Shown here: piece by piece, positions 42,616 through 51,936 of the stretch
Layout of the letters: each line of letters opens with the position of its first letter
How positions within the stretch are numbered: position 1 is the first letter of the stretch
Source: Austwickia chelonae
GTDB lineage: Bacteria > Actinomycetota > Actinomycetes > Actinomycetales > Dermatophilaceae
DNA length: 64,000 nucleotides
Direction of reading: 5' to 3'
Assembly (NCBI RefSeq): GCF_003391095.1
Contig: NZ_CP031447.1
Coordinates: forward strand, 310,001 to 374,000
The notes under the pieces: model-generated
What the model saw: the letters and a program-made list of their open reading frames with translations, nothing else
What the model was told of the DNA's origin: nothing
Databases searched by the model: none
Translations under genes and position numbers: made by a program

Positions 42616-43395
42616 TCAGAAGGGCGTAGGCATGTGGTTCCGGCGCGGATGGGCTGTTCGGGTGGCATGTTGCTGCGGAAAGGCGACCAGGGCTCCTGGA
42701 CGTCCGTCCAATGGAATATAGTTGCGTGAATAGACTTGATAAAGAAGAGGATTCGCTGCGTCGATGACGACCGCATAGCCCTGGGAGAGGTGAAGCTCGG
42801 TGACCCGCCACAAGAAGGAGATCCCGCCAGTACCGGACTCGGCAGCCAGGTGCCCCACCAGGTAGACGCCATTGATGCGGATGCGTGAGTCTGCTGCCTG
42901 GTAGTGCGCAGCGGTCTCCCAGTCGTCGTCGACATCGGTGGAATTGCCGCGGATCTGATCGCGGAGGTACTGGGCCTGATCCCGGCCTCGCATCGCGCTG
43001 GCCACGCCGAAGGCGATCGACAGACCGAAGACCACGGCGACACATCCCAGGGCGATCAGCGCCTGCGGACCGATCAACGCCGCGACCGTGGTGACACCCA
43101 AGGCCACCCAGGCCAGCGCGATACCGCGCCAAGGGGTGAGGATCGTGGCCATGCATCCCCCGTGGCGGTAGGTGTACACCTGGCCGAAATAGGTCAACAG
43201 GAGCCAGAAGCCCAGGCCCGGCAGCTCGGCCCAGGGGGTCGGACCGAGGAAGCTGCGGCCGTTGATGTCATAACGACGGGTTGCACCGAAGGCGCGTGCC
43301 ATACGCAAGGCGTATGCGGCACGTCGTCCCAGCGCCCACCAGGGCAATGGTTCGACGGGCGCGGACGCACCCGGACGACGGTGTGGATTAGCCAC
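42616..43395 (-). CDS. Membrane protein of unknown function
   Basis: A protein of about 259 residues. A basic N-terminus with WALGRRAAYALRMARAFGATRRYD precedes a hydrophobic segment (GLGFWLLLTYFGQVYTY), two more helices at about 90-135, and a polar domain of about 120 residues (LRDQIRGNSTDVDDDWETAA, then ISFLWRVTELHLSQGYAVV). The GTG at 43395 follows GGGGGAA; a TTG at 43413 lacks support. No family is recognised. It is convergent with the LysR gene. Confidence 0.6.
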   Translation of the reverse strand: MANPHRRPGASAPVEPLPWWALGRRAAYALRMARAFGATRRYDINGRSFLGPTPWAELPGLGFWLLLTYFGQVYTYRHGGCMATILTPWRGIALAWVALGVTTVAALIGPQALIALGCVAVVFGLSIAFGVASAMRGRDQAQYLRDQIRGNSTDVDDDWETAAHYQAADSRIRINGVYLVGHLAAESGTGGISFLWRVTELHLSQGYAVVIDAANPLLYQVYSRNYIPLDGRPGALVAFPQQHATRTAHPRRNHMPTPF

Positions 43396-43836
43396 GGAGA
43401 ATCGTTCCCCCAAGCGGACGGTGACATGACCGGGCCATGTTAGTAGTGCCTTGCTCGAGGTCTGGACCGAGCGCCCTTACTTCTTCGTGCAATCCGTTGG
43501 CCGGTGCTGCCTGACGCCAGCGAGGAGATTCTCTCCCGAGCGGAGAAGTTCTTGTGCTGACAGGATTCTGGGGCGCACCGATGCGAGCATCCATAACCCG
43601 CTGAGTCCGCGTGTGCTCTCGTCCAGGTCGGTTTTCTCCGGGGCCGCTTCTCGAAGTTTTTTCGGTTTTGGGTATCTCTGGTCGAGAAACGTAGATCCCT
43701 TTCAAATCAGCTTTTTTGGCCGGGCTTACGAGGCTAATGCAGCCCGGGTGGGTCCTGCTGTGGTCAACGGCATCCGCTGCGAGCCTTAGTCTTCCCCCTA
43801 CCCCTTAAATTTCGACCGAACCTTGGAGGTGCCCCC
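43396..43836. other. Gene-free gap, relatively AT-rich, before the AGCS gene
   Basis: This divergent gap of about 440 bases carries T-runs (near 43659 and 43715) and a stem-loop-like GCTC-GGTC/GACC-GAGC at 43453-43472. A glycine riboswitch, sometimes found before AGCS genes, was looked for and its core motifs were not seen. It must hold the promoters for both flanking genes, which I cannot place. Confidence 0.5.
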
Positions 43837-45324
43837 ATGCAAGCCGTGGTCGACTTCCTCAACGAGTGGCTCACCTGGCTCCTCGTCGTGGTCCTGCCGT
43901 GCGCAGGCATCTACTTCACCATCGTCACCCGCGGTGTGCAGTTCCGGCATCTAGGAAATATGTGGCGCATCATCTTCTCCAGCCGCGGTAATGCCGGGGC
44001 CGGGGGGATCAGCTCCTTCCAAGCCTTCGCGATGAGCTTGGCCAGCCGGGTGGGCACCGGAAATATCGTCGGAGTCGCCATCGCCCTGACCTTGGGCGGC
44101 CCCGGAGCCATCTTCTGGATGTGGGTGATGGCCATGCTCGGAATGGCTACCGCCTGCGTCGAGGCGACGCTCGCCCAGCTCTTCAAGGTCCCACACAACG
44201 ACGGCACCTTCCGTGGCGGCCCGGCCTACTACATTCAGCGAGGCCTGAAATCCCGCGTCTTCGGCACCTTCTTCGCTGCCATCTTCATCTTCACCTTCGG
44301 GTTCAGCTTCAACGGAGTGCAGGCCAACACGATCGCCGATGTCACTTCCTCCACCTGGGGGCTGGACAAGTTCAACGTGGCCATCGGCCTGACCGTGCTC
44401 ACCGCCGTCATCATCTTCGGTGGCATCAAGCAGGTCGCGAAGGTCACCGAATGGCTGGCCCCGATGATGGCTCTGCTCTACGTGCTCCTTGCGATCGCCG
44501 TACTGCTGGTGCGCATCACCGACGTACCCGGTGCCATCGGCTCCATCATCGCCGGAGCCTTCGGCTTCGATCAGGCGCTCTACGGAACCATGGGCGGCAT
44601 CATCGCGGCCGTGCTCAACGGCGTGAAGCGCGGCATGTACTCCAACGAAGCCGGTATGGGTTCAGCGCCCAATGCCGCCGCAGCCGCTACCACCAGCCAC
44701 CCAGCTCACCAGGGCCTCATCCAGTCGGCCGGTGTCTTCGTCGACACCATCATCGTCTGCACCGCCACCGCCCTGATGATCATCCTGGCCGGACCGTCGG
44801 TCTACGCACCCGGTGTCACCCAGAAATCCTCCGCCGCCACCCTCACCCAAGCGGCAGTGGTCTCCGAGCTGGGCTCCTGGGTCGCCCCGGTGATGGCAGT
44901 GCTGATCTTCGTCTTCGCCTTCTCCACCATCCTGGGTAACTACGCCTACACCGAGATCAACCAGGACTACATCGGTGGAGGACGCTGGGGGAACCTCGCC
45001 GTGCGTGTCCTCGTGGTCTGCGCCACGTTCTGGGGCGCCATGCAGAACCTCGGCGTCGTCTGGGACCTGGCCGATGTGGCGATGTCGCTCCTGGCCGTCA
45101 TCAACCTGTCCGCGCTCTTCCTGCTCGGCAAATACGCTGCTGGAGCGTTGAAAGACTTCGAGAACCAGGACGGGCCGCTGATGCAACGCGTCTTCGACCT
45201 CGACGAGAACCAGTACGTTCCCGGCGGGATCCCCGGCGAGGTCTGGCACAGCCATCACGCGCAGAAAGTCGCGAACTCACCGCACGCCGCTGCTGAAGGC
45301 TCGGTTGAAGAGGGTCGTAGCTGA
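43837..45324 (+). CDS. AGCS-family sodium:alanine/glycine symporter
   Basis: A 495-residue protein with about 11 membrane helices of the alanine/glycine:cation symporter family. Conserved parts are GISSFQAFAMSLASRVGTGN (substrate and Na+ site), GPGAIFWMWVMAMLGMATA, GGIKQVAKVTEWLAP and the block after GVKRGMYSNEAGMGSAPNAA. It imports D/L-alanine or glycine with Na+. GGAGG precedes the ATG. A strong bidirectional terminator lies 16 bases after the stop. Confidence 0.95.
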   Translation: MQAVVDFLNEWLTWLLVVVLPCAGIYFTIVTRGVQFRHLGNMWRIIFSSRGNAGAGGISSFQAFAMSLASRVGTGNIVGVAIALTLGGPGAIFWMWVMAMLGMATACVEATLAQLFKVPHNDGTFRGGPAYYIQRGLKSRVFGTFFAAIFIFTFGFSFNGVQANTIADVTSSTWGLDKFNVAIGLTVLTAVIIFGGIKQVAKVTEWLAPMMALLYVLLAIAVLLVRITDVPGAIGSIIAGAFGFDQALYGTMGGIIAAVLNGVKRGMYSNEAGMGSAPNAAAAATTSHPAHQGLIQSAGVFVDTIIVCTATALMIILAGPSVYAPGVTQKSSAATLTQAAVVSELGSWVAPVMAVLIFVFAFSTILGNYAYTEINQDYIGGGRWGNLAVRVLVVCATFWGAMQNLGVVWDLADVAMSLLAVINLSALFLLGKYAAGALKDFENQDGPLMQRVFDLDENQYVPGGIPGEVWHSHHAQKVANSPHAAAEGSVEEGRS

Positions 45325-45340
45325 CCTGAAGACCTGAGGA

Positions 45341-45376
45341 GAAGGGCCCCGTCAAGTGTCGGTGACGGGGCCCTTC
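45341..45376. terminator. Bidirectional terminator hairpin
   Basis: GAAGGGCCCCGTCA (45341-45354) and its perfect complement (45363-45376) form a 14-bp stem with an eight-base loop, between the convergent AGCS and pabC genes. Confidence 0.85.
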
Positions 45377-45429
45377 CGTATCTTCGACGGGGCGTGCCAG
45401 ATCCACGCCCAGGCCCGGACCGTCTCCGG

Positions 45430-46167
45430 TCAGCACGAAGGCAGCGGTGCCCACCCCGACCAGAGTGCAGCCGACAATTCGTCGAAACGCCGGGAGAACG
45501 TCGGCCGGTCGCTCTCGGCGCGCAAGCCCGCTCCGGCGCTTCCCGGTTCCGAGACCAGAAGCCGCACCTGGTCGAGAGAGTTCACGATCCACGTCTCGTG
45601 ACTGGACAACAGCCTCGAGTCGAGTCGGCCGCGGCGAATAGGGATGCCCCGGCGTGCGCAGATGCCGAGCAAACGCTCCTCGGTGACGGAAGGCAGCCTG
45701 GGCAGGCTGTCGTCGCGGACACACAATGTGGATTCTTCCCACCACACCACTGCGGTGTACGCACCTTCCACCACGGTTCCGTCCGGAGCGAGGATCAAGG
45801 CTTCCTGTGCACCAGCAGCCGTGGCCTGTGCACGTAGGCCGGCCAAGAGGTCAAGATCAGGGCCTTTCACCTCCGGATGACGGCGAGGATCTCCCGCAGG
45901 GGCGCACCAGAAGGTCGCCGTCGGGGGCCGCACCGGTGAAGGGCGAACTGCTTGCCGGAAGGCCTTCGTCTCGGTGTCGAATTGAAGGCGAGGGAAGAAG
46001 TCACCGTGCGCCGGGAGCTGTAGCAGGAACTCCGACCAGGCTTCCTCGAAGGCCGACACAGCCAGGTCAGGGGCATGCCGCCGACAGGACGAGAGGAAGC
46101 GTGCTCGGTGAGCATCGAGCGCCGCGATGTGCCCGTCGACCACTCGCCACGACTCGACGATCAACAT
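45430..46167 (-). CDS. pabC: Aminodeoxychorismate lyase (class IV aminotransferase fold)
   Basis: A 245-residue PLP enzyme that releases pyruvate from 4-amino-4-deoxychorismate to give p-aminobenzoate for folate. The likely PLP lysine is in HPEVKGPDLDLLAGL, followed by EALILAPDGTVVEGAYTAVVWW, the class IV signature with Glu. It is somewhat shorter than the usual 270 residues. It overlaps the pabAB stop by seven bases, supporting the pathway assignment over a branched-chain aminotransferase. Confidence 0.85.
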   Translation of the reverse strand: MLIVESWRVVDGHIAALDAHRARFLSSCRRHAPDLAVSAFEEAWSEFLLQLPAHGDFFPRLQFDTETKAFRQAVRPSPVRPPTATFWCAPAGDPRRHPEVKGPDLDLLAGLRAQATAAGAQEALILAPDGTVVEGAYTAVVWWEESTLCVRDDSLPRLPSVTEERLLGICARRGIPIRRGRLDSRLLSSHETWIVNSLDQVRLLVSEPGSAGAGLRAESDRPTFSRRFDELSAALWSGWAPLPSC

Positions 46168-48254
46168 TCCGGACCAGCTTCCACCTGGACCGGACTGCCA
46201 GTCAGACCGGTCAACGGGCGGGCCTTCACCAGGATCTCCTCGTACTCCTCCAACGGGTCGGACAACGCCGTCACCGCACCGCCGACGCCATAACGGATCT
46301 CTTCCCCGACCACCGTCGCCGTCCGGATCGCGATGGACAGATCGACCTGGCCGGACAAGGAGAAGTAGCCGATCGCTCCTGAATAGACCCCCCGCGGCGC
46401 TCCCTCCAAGTCATCGATCAACGCCATCGTGCGAATTTTCGGAGCACCGGTCATCGACCCACCGGGAAAAGCGGCCCGGACGACCTCAACCCGATCTGTC
46501 TCCGGAGCGAGCCGACCACAGATCGTGCTGACCAGTTGATGCACTGTGGCATAGGTGCGCAACCCGAAGAGCTCACTCACCCGGGTGCTGCCCGGCACCG
46601 CCGTTCGGGCCAGATCATGCCTGACCAGGTCGACGACCATCAGGTTTTCTGCGCGGTCCTTGACGCTGGCCCCCAACTCCTGGAGAAGCTGCTCGTCCTG
46701 TTGCCTCGTCGTGCCCCGTGGACGGGTCCCTTTGATCGGCATGGAGATCACCGTTCCCTCCTCGTCGACCCGGAGGAAACACTCCGGCGAGGTGCTCAGG
46801 ACATCCACCCCGGGCATCCGGAGGAAAGCGCCGTACGGGGCAGGGTTGTCCGAGCGCAAGCAGGAGTACATCGTTCTGGGATCCCGCCCGGCCAAAGCTG
46901 TGGTCAGCATCGTCGTCAGACAGATCTCCGAGGACTGGCCATCGGCGATCAACTCCTGGCACTGCTCGACCAAGGCCAGATAATCGGCCCGGGACACCCG
47001 GGGGCGCACGACGGAAGCCGCGTGCACAGCATGGTCACCGTCTTCGGTGGCGGCTTCGACCGAGGGGAGTACGCCCTCCTGGGTTGTACCTGTCAGCCAT
47101 GCCTCGACTCCGTCGAGCCAGCTCTTCTGCTCGACGGCACACCCACCGTGCGACCACGCGACCAGATGCCAGGTACCGGTGTGATGGTCGAGGGCCACGA
47201 AACGGTCGGCGAAGATCATCGCCGCCTCCGGATGCCCATCGGCGGTACGTAGGCCCCCACCGCATTCGGCCTTCGTCTCGTACCCCAGGTAACCGACCCA
47301 TCCGCCGACGAACGGGAAAGGCACCGGTGGCGCTGCCCAATCTCCTCGGGATGCCAGATCCTGCGAAAGCAGATCGAGGAAGCCTCCGGCGAGCACCCGC
47401 TCTCCGTCTCGTCCGGTGACTCGTACGCATCCACCACCCAGATCGTGCACAGCCACCGAGGCCAATGGACCCGACGCATCCCCTAGGAAGGACCAACGGG
47501 ACTCGCCGATGTTGACCCCGGCCGTGGCACTCGAACTGTCCAACCAGAAGGAGATCGGAGAATCGGCGAAAAGCGCACGATGCATCTGCTCCGGGTCGGT
47601 GTCGCTGCAGATCGCTCGGTGTGCGAAATCCATCTGCCGCCATGGACGATGAACGCGGTTCCACTGCGTCGCCGCAGCCAGGAAATTGCCCACCAATTCC
47701 GTACCCACCTCGGTCCCCACCGACTCCGGATGGAATTGCACGCCCCACCAGGGGGCTCGTGGATGGCGTACTGCTTGCACCCCGCCGTCCGGGCCCCATG
47801 CCGTCGCCTCCAACGACTCAGGCAGCTCGACGATCTCCAGCGAGTGATAGCGGGTTGCGCGGAACGGACCGGACAACCCGGAGAACAGCCCCTGACCGTC
47901 ATGGTCCACCTCGACGACCAGGCCGTGAGCGGGCTGAGCGGAACGTCCCACCCTTCCCCCCGCTGCGACTGCTATGGCCTGATGGCCCAGGCAGACCCCG
48001 AGGACAGGCAGCAGGTCTCCCTCCAGGATGTCGAGGCAGATACCGACATCCTCGGGGACATGCGGGCTCCCCGGACCGGGGGAGAGCACCACGGCGTCAT
48101 ACCGGTCCAGACGGGAGATGGCCTCCCGGTCACGGTTGGTCACCACGTCGACCCGGCAACCGGCCGCACGGAACAGATCGACCAGGTTGTACGTGAACGA
48201 ATCGTCGTTGTCGACGACCAGGACGGACGACACCGAAGACGGGACGGACAGCAC
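46161..48254 (-). CDS. pabAB: Fused aminodeoxychorismate synthase PabAB
   Basis: A 697-residue bifunctional enzyme. The N-terminal 190 residues are a class I glutamine amidotransferase (SPGPGSP, GVCLGHQ with Cys88, FHPES); the rest is the PabB chorismate-binding part, ending in RGTRQQDE-type and YSGAIGYFS, MTGAPK sequences. It makes 4-amino-4-deoxychorismate from chorismate and glutamine. The GTG at 48254 has GAAGGAG eight bases upstream and starts right before VLVVDNDDSFTYN; the longer frame is unsupported. Fused PabAB forms occur in actinobacteria for primary folate or antibiotic-linked pABA; downstream pabC favours folate. Confidence 0.92.
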   Translation of the reverse strand: MLSVPSSVSSVLVVDNDDSFTYNLVDLFRAAGCRVDVVTNRDREAISRLDRYDAVVLSPGPGSPHVPEDVGICLDILEGDLLPVLGVCLGHQAIAVAAGGRVGRSAQPAHGLVVEVDHDGQGLFSGLSGPFRATRYHSLEIVELPESLEATAWGPDGGVQAVRHPRAPWWGVQFHPESVGTEVGTELVGNFLAAATQWNRVHRPWRQMDFAHRAICSDTDPEQMHRALFADSPISFWLDSSSATAGVNIGESRWSFLGDASGPLASVAVHDLGGGCVRVTGRDGERVLAGGFLDLLSQDLASRGDWAAPPVPFPFVGGWVGYLGYETKAECGGGLRTADGHPEAAMIFADRFVALDHHTGTWHLVAWSHGGCAVEQKSWLDGVEAWLTGTTQEGVLPSVEAATEDGDHAVHAASVVRPRVSRADYLALVEQCQELIADGQSSEICLTTMLTTALAGRDPRTMYSCLRSDNPAPYGAFLRMPGVDVLSTSPECFLRVDEEGTVISMPIKGTRPRGTTRQQDEQLLQELGASVKDRAENLMVVDLVRHDLARTAVPGSTRVSELFGLRTYATVHQLVSTICGRLAPETDRVEVVRAAFPGGSMTGAPKIRTMALIDDLEGAPRGVYSGAIGYFSLSGQVDLSIAIRTATVVGEEIRYGVGGAVTALSDPLEEYEEILVKARPLTGLTGSPVQVEAGPEC

Positions 48255-48323
48255 GGACCGGACTCCTTCACCCAGGGAAGACCCCAGGCTACGGCCCGAC
48301 CACGTACCGCGCCTGCGACCCAC

Positions 48324-48362
48324 CGGGTGCCGTGCCCGACAGGGAATCGGACACGGCACCCG
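48324..48362 (-). terminator. Terminator after the ribose operon
   Basis: CGGGTGCCGTG and CACGGCACCCG form an 11-bp perfect stem, extended by CCGA/TCGG after one mismatch, with a seven-base loop. It lies 49 bases after the rbsD stop. No T-run follows. Confidence 0.75.
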
Positions 48363-48411
48363 ACGGAAGGTCTCGGCCCGCAGCAGGAGCCCGGTGCCGA
48401 GTACCTTCAGT

Positions 48412-48804
48412 TCAGAAAGGAACCCCGCACTCCAGCACGACATTTGCATACGCGGTGCGTTCACCCGTCCGCACCGCGAAAGCTGTGCTGTTCAGGCCCT
48501 TCTTGAACTGCTCATGGGACACCTCGTGTCGTTCGCCCATCAGATCGGCGCGCTCTACGAACCAGGAAGCAGCCGGCGAATCCTCGCATTCCGAGGCGAC
48601 GGTGTGGGACTGCACGACGATCTCGTCGAGCAATGCATCGAGCACCACTTGGAAACCCAGCTGCCCGCGACCCAACGCGAGATCCACCACGGGTAGGTCG
48701 CGGGGAAGAGGCAGACCGCAGTCGGCCACGACCACCCGATCGGTGTGCCCGAGCAACCCGATCAACCGGGAGAGCTCAGCGTGCTGGATGCCATCGCGTC
48801 TCAT
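48412..48804 (-). CDS. rbsD: D-ribose pyranase
   Basis: A 130-residue enzyme that converts ribopyranose to the furanose form used by ribokinase. GHTDRVVVADCGLPLP holds the catalytic His20 at the family position, and TGERTAYANVVLECGVPF is the conserved end (quoted in part). The ATG at 48804 follows AAAGGGAA. It is the last gene of the rbs operon, after rbsK. Confidence 0.93.
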   Translation of the reverse strand: MRRDGIQHAELSRLIGLLGHTDRVVVADCGLPLPRDLPVVDLALGRGQLGFQVVLDALLDEIVVQSHTVASECEDSPAASWFVERADLMGERHEVSHEQFKKGLNSTAFAVRTGERTAYANVVLECGVPF

Positions 48805-48865
48805 CGCGATTCCCTTTCGATTCGTCATCGTTCCCCGCCACGGCCGCTCGTCTCGTCTCCGAGGG

Positions 48866-49825
48866 TCAAGCGTCCGCCGGGGTGTCCATCGCCGTAGCTA
48901 CGTTCCGCTGCTCCCAGCCGGGATAGGAGTCCTGAGCTCCTTCACGGGTGACAGCGCGGGCGGCGAAGATCGTGGCTGCTGAGGCGGCCGGCAAAGCGTC
49001 GTCCCCGGCAGACAACCGGGCTACGAAAGCTCCGACGAAAGCGTCACCGGCACCGGTCGTGTCAACGGCGTCGACCTTCGGCGCCGGGACGTTCACCGGC
49101 GCGTCATCTGTCTGGTCGACCCGGTGGATCAGCGCTCCGCGACTGCCCAGAGTCATCACGACCGAGCAGACACCTGCACCGACCAGCGCGGTCACGATCT
49201 CCTCAGGAGAGAGTTCCCCTTCGCCCAGGTCAAGCCCGAGTAGCTCAGCGGCGCCCCTGCCCTCGTGTTCGTTGACGATCAACGGGTCGGCCATCCGCAG
49301 GACATCCGCGGGGAAAGGCACCACCGGGGCCAGGTTCACCACAGTGCGTGCTCGGGCGGCGTGCGCCCGGCGTACCGCTTCAGCCGCGGTCTGTACCGGG
49401 ACCTCCCCCTGAACCACCAGGATGTCGCCCTCGCCCAGCGGGTCCACTGCTGCCAGATCCGCCTCGTCCTGCGAATAATTGGCACCGGGGACGACGATGA
49501 TCGAGTTCTCGCCGTCCGCGGACACCGTGATCAGCGCCAAACCGGTCGGTTCAGGTACCCGGCGCACCGCGGTGACATCGCACCCGCTGCGCCGCAGGCC
49601 GCTCAGCGCGACCTCGGCATGCCCGTCGTCACCGACCGCGCCGACCATCGACACCTGTGCGCCGGCCAGTGCGGCAGCGACCGCCTGATTGGCTCCCTTG
49701 CCGCCAGGCCTGGTGTCACCGCCCCGCCCCAGGAGAGTTTCTCCCGGGGCCGGATGGCGATCGACCCGTGCGAACAGGTCGACGTTCAACGAGCCGAGGA
49801 CGACGACCTGTCCTTGCCGATCCAC
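48866..49825 (-). CDS. rbsK: Ribokinase
   Basis: A PfkB-family kinase of about 319 residues that makes ribose 5-phosphate. It has the N-terminal GSLNVDLFARVDRHPAPGET, GGKGANQAVAAA (PfkB signature 1) and DTTGAGDAFVGAFVARL (signature 2 with the catalytic Asp). GTG at 49825 follows AGGTGA closely; a GTG at 49885 overlapping the rbsB stop (GTGA) would add 20 residues without family similarity. Neighbours confirm ribose as substrate. Confidence 0.93.
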   Translation of the reverse strand: MDRQGQVVVLGSLNVDLFARVDRHPAPGETLLGRGGDTRPGGKGANQAVAAALAGAQVSMVGAVGDDGHAEVALSGLRRSGCDVTAVRRVPEPTGLALITVSADGENSIIVVPGANYSQDEADLAAVDPLGEGDILVVQGEVPVQTAAEAVRRAHAARARTVVNLAPVVPFPADVLRMADPLIVNEHEGRGAAELLGLDLGEGELSPEEIVTALVGAGVCSVVMTLGSRGALIHRVDQTDDAPVNVPAPKVDAVDTTGAGDAFVGAFVARLSAGDDALPAASAATIFAARAVTREGAQDSYPGWEQRNVATAMDTPADA

Positions 49826-49881
49826 GTGCTCACCTTTCCGGTCGGTGCCGGACTGGCCCGGCTCGATGTGCGACGAAGAAC

Positions 49882-50829
49882 TCACTTGAGGAATTCGTCC
49901 ACGTTCGAGGTCTCCACGGTCTTCACCGGGACGGGCACGGTCTTGTCGACCTTCTCGCCTTTGGCGAGCTTCATCGCCAGGTCGATCGCCTTCTCGCCGA
50001 GCAGCTTCGGCTGCTGGGCAACGGTCGCCGCCATCGTCCCGGACTTCACTGCCTTGAGCCCGTCGGCAGTACCGTCGAATCCGACGACCTTCACCGCCGA
50101 CCCGGCTTTTGCACCGAGCGCCTGAATGGCACCCAGAGCCATCTCGTCGTTCTCGGTGAAGATGCCGACGATATTCGGGTTGCTCTGCAGAAGGTTCGTG
50201 GTGACATTCAGGCCCTGCGTCCGGTCGAAGTTCGCCGGCTGTTTGGAAACGACCTTGATGTTCGGGAAGGCCTTGATGCCCTCTTCGAAGCCCTGCCCCC
50301 GGTCGCGGCTGGCCGAGGTGCCGGCTACTCCCTGGAGCACCAGGATCTCGCCCTTCTCGCCGATCGCCTTGGCCAACGCCTCGGCCGCCTGCTTGCCGCC
50401 TGCGACATTGTCGCTGCTCACCAGGCTGTTCACCTCGGCGCCGTTGACGCCACGGTCGGCGGCGACCACCGGCACCTTGGCATTGAGTACCGGCTTCACC
50501 GCCGCACCGGCAGCATCGGAGTCCACCGGGTTGATGATGACTGCCGAAGGTGTCTTGGTGACCGCATCGGACATCTGGTTGGCCTGGGTGGCGGCATCGT
50601 TCTGGGCGTCGACGACGTTCAGGGTCGCCCCGGCCTTCTTCGCCGCTTCCTGGGCACCGTCGCGGACATCGACGAAGAACGGGTTGTTCAAGGTCGACAG
50701 CGCGAGAGTGATGTTCTTCCCGTCCTTGCCTCCGGCGCTGGGGGACTCACGGTTGCAGGCGGTCATCGTGAGCGTCATCGAACCGATCAGGACAGAGACG
50801 GCGACGGTGCGGCGGGTGGTGAGCTTCAT
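49882..50829 (-). CDS. rbsB: Ribose ABC transporter substrate-binding lipoprotein
   Basis: A 315-residue lipoprotein with signal MKLTTRRTVAVSVLIGS and the lipid Cys25 (MTAC). The mature part is a periplasmic-binding-protein-like fold of the sugar type (LALSTLNNPFFVDVRDGAQ, ILVLQGVAGTSASRDRGQGF, NPNIVGIFTENDEMALGA). GGAG lies eight bases before the ATG. The gap to rbsC has a short inverted repeat at 50878-50889 (CACTG-TG-CAGTG). Confidence 0.94.
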   Translation of the reverse strand: MKLTTRRTVAVSVLIGSMTLTMTACNRESPSAGGKDGKNITLALSTLNNPFFVDVRDGAQEAAKKAGATLNVVDAQNDAATQANQMSDAVTKTPSAVIINPVDSDAAGAAVKPVLNAKVPVVAADRGVNGAEVNSLVSSDNVAGGKQAAEALAKAIGEKGEILVLQGVAGTSASRDRGQGFEEGIKAFPNIKVVSKQPANFDRTQGLNVTTNLLQSNPNIVGIFTENDEMALGAIQALGAKAGSAVKVVGFDGTADGLKAVKSGTMAATVAQQPKLLGEKAIDLAMKLAKGEKVDKTVPVPVKTVETSNVDEFLK

Positions 50830-50925
50830 GGGGTTTTCTCCAGGGATTACTCGTCGTTGAGCGATAGGTGGGTGGTGCACTGTGCAGTGTGACCGGAGGG
50901 TGTGGGATCGTGCTGGGTTTTCCGG

Positions 50926-51936
50926 TCAACGTTTCTGACGGATGACATCGATCAGCACCGCCAGGGCGATGACTACTCCGATGACGACCTGCTGCCAGAA
51001 AGAGGTCACGTTGAGCAGGTTCAGTCCGTTACGGATCACGGCCAGGATCAGCGCGCCGACCAGCGTCCCGCTGGCTTTACCGGTGCCACCGGAGAGGCTG
51101 GCACCGCCGATGACGACGGCTGCGATCGCATCCAACTCGTATCCGGCGGCTGCCTGTGGCTGAGCAGAAGCCAACCGTCCGGCCAGGACAAGGCCGGCGA
51201 GACCGGCGAAGAGGCCCGAGAGGGCGTAGACGACGGCGGTCAGCCGGGCTACCGGGAGTCCGGCCAGACGCGCTGCTTCGGAGTTGCCACCCACCGCGAA
51301 CAGGGAGAGCCCGAAGACAGTGCGGCGCAAGACGATCGAAGTGATGATCGCGGCGACGACCAGAATGATCACCGGAACCGGAACCGGGCCGAGGTTTCCC
51401 CCGAGCACTTTCACCGCGTCAGGCATCTCGATGGGCCGCCCACCTGAGATCACCAAGGTGAGACCTCTGGCGATGGACAACATGGCCAAAGTCGCGATGA
51501 AGGCCGGCAATTTCGCATAGGCCACCGCCAGACCGCAGATCGACCCGGCAAGCAGGCCGACCGCAGGACCGACGACCAGGGCCGTCCATCCCGGCCAGCC
51601 CGCAGAGGTGACTGCCCAGCCGGCAGTGATCGCGGAGAGCGCAGCCACCGAGCCGACCGACAGGTCGATTCCGGAGGTGATGATCACGAAGGTCAACCCG
51701 AAGGCCATGACGGCGACGACCGCCGCCTGCACACCTACGTTCAACAAGTTCTTCGTGGTCAGGAAGTCGGGGGTGGCGATGAACATCGCCACACAGACCG
51801 CAAAGAGGCCGACCAAGGCTCCGTTGTCAGACAGGAAGGCGCCGATGCGCGCCCACGGGGTGAGCGCCGCAGCCGAGGCCGCAGACTCTTTCGCCGGTGC
51901 GCCGGTGTCGGCGGTTGCGCTGGTCTCAGTAGACAC
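50926..51936 (-). CDS. rbsC: Ribose ABC transporter permease
   Basis: A 336-residue permease with about eight to ten membrane helices, of the branched-chain/ribose group (FGLTFVIITSGIDLSVGSVA, GLSLFAVGGNSEAARLAGLP and GASLSGGTGKASGTLVGA). The GTG at 51936 overlaps the rbsA end by 11 bases. A longer frame to 52023 runs in the rbsA shadow and is not used. Confidence 0.93.
   Translation of the reverse strand: MSTETSATADTGAPAKESAASAAALTPWARIGAFLSDNGALVGLFAVCVAMFIATPDFLTTKNLLNVGVQAAVVAVMAFGLTFVIITSGIDLSVGSVAALSAITAGWAVTSAGWPGWTALVVGPAVGLLAGSICGLAVAYAKLPAFIATLAMLSIARGLTLVISGGRPIEMPDAVKVLGGNLGPVPVPVIILVVAAIITSIVLRRTVFGLSLFAVGGNSEAARLAGLPVARLTAVVYALSGLFAGLAGLVLAGRLASAQPQAAAGYELDAIAAVVIGGASLSGGTGKASGTLVGALILAVIRNGLNLLNVTSFWQQVVIGVVIALAVLIDVIRQKR

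Noticed and set aside
43640-43725. Intrinsic terminator at the T-runs
   Set aside because: The adjacent stem is only four base pairs with a two-base loop.
43414-43836. Glycine riboswitch ahead of the AGCS gene
   Set aside because: The conserved core motifs of that riboswitch were searched for by eye and not found.
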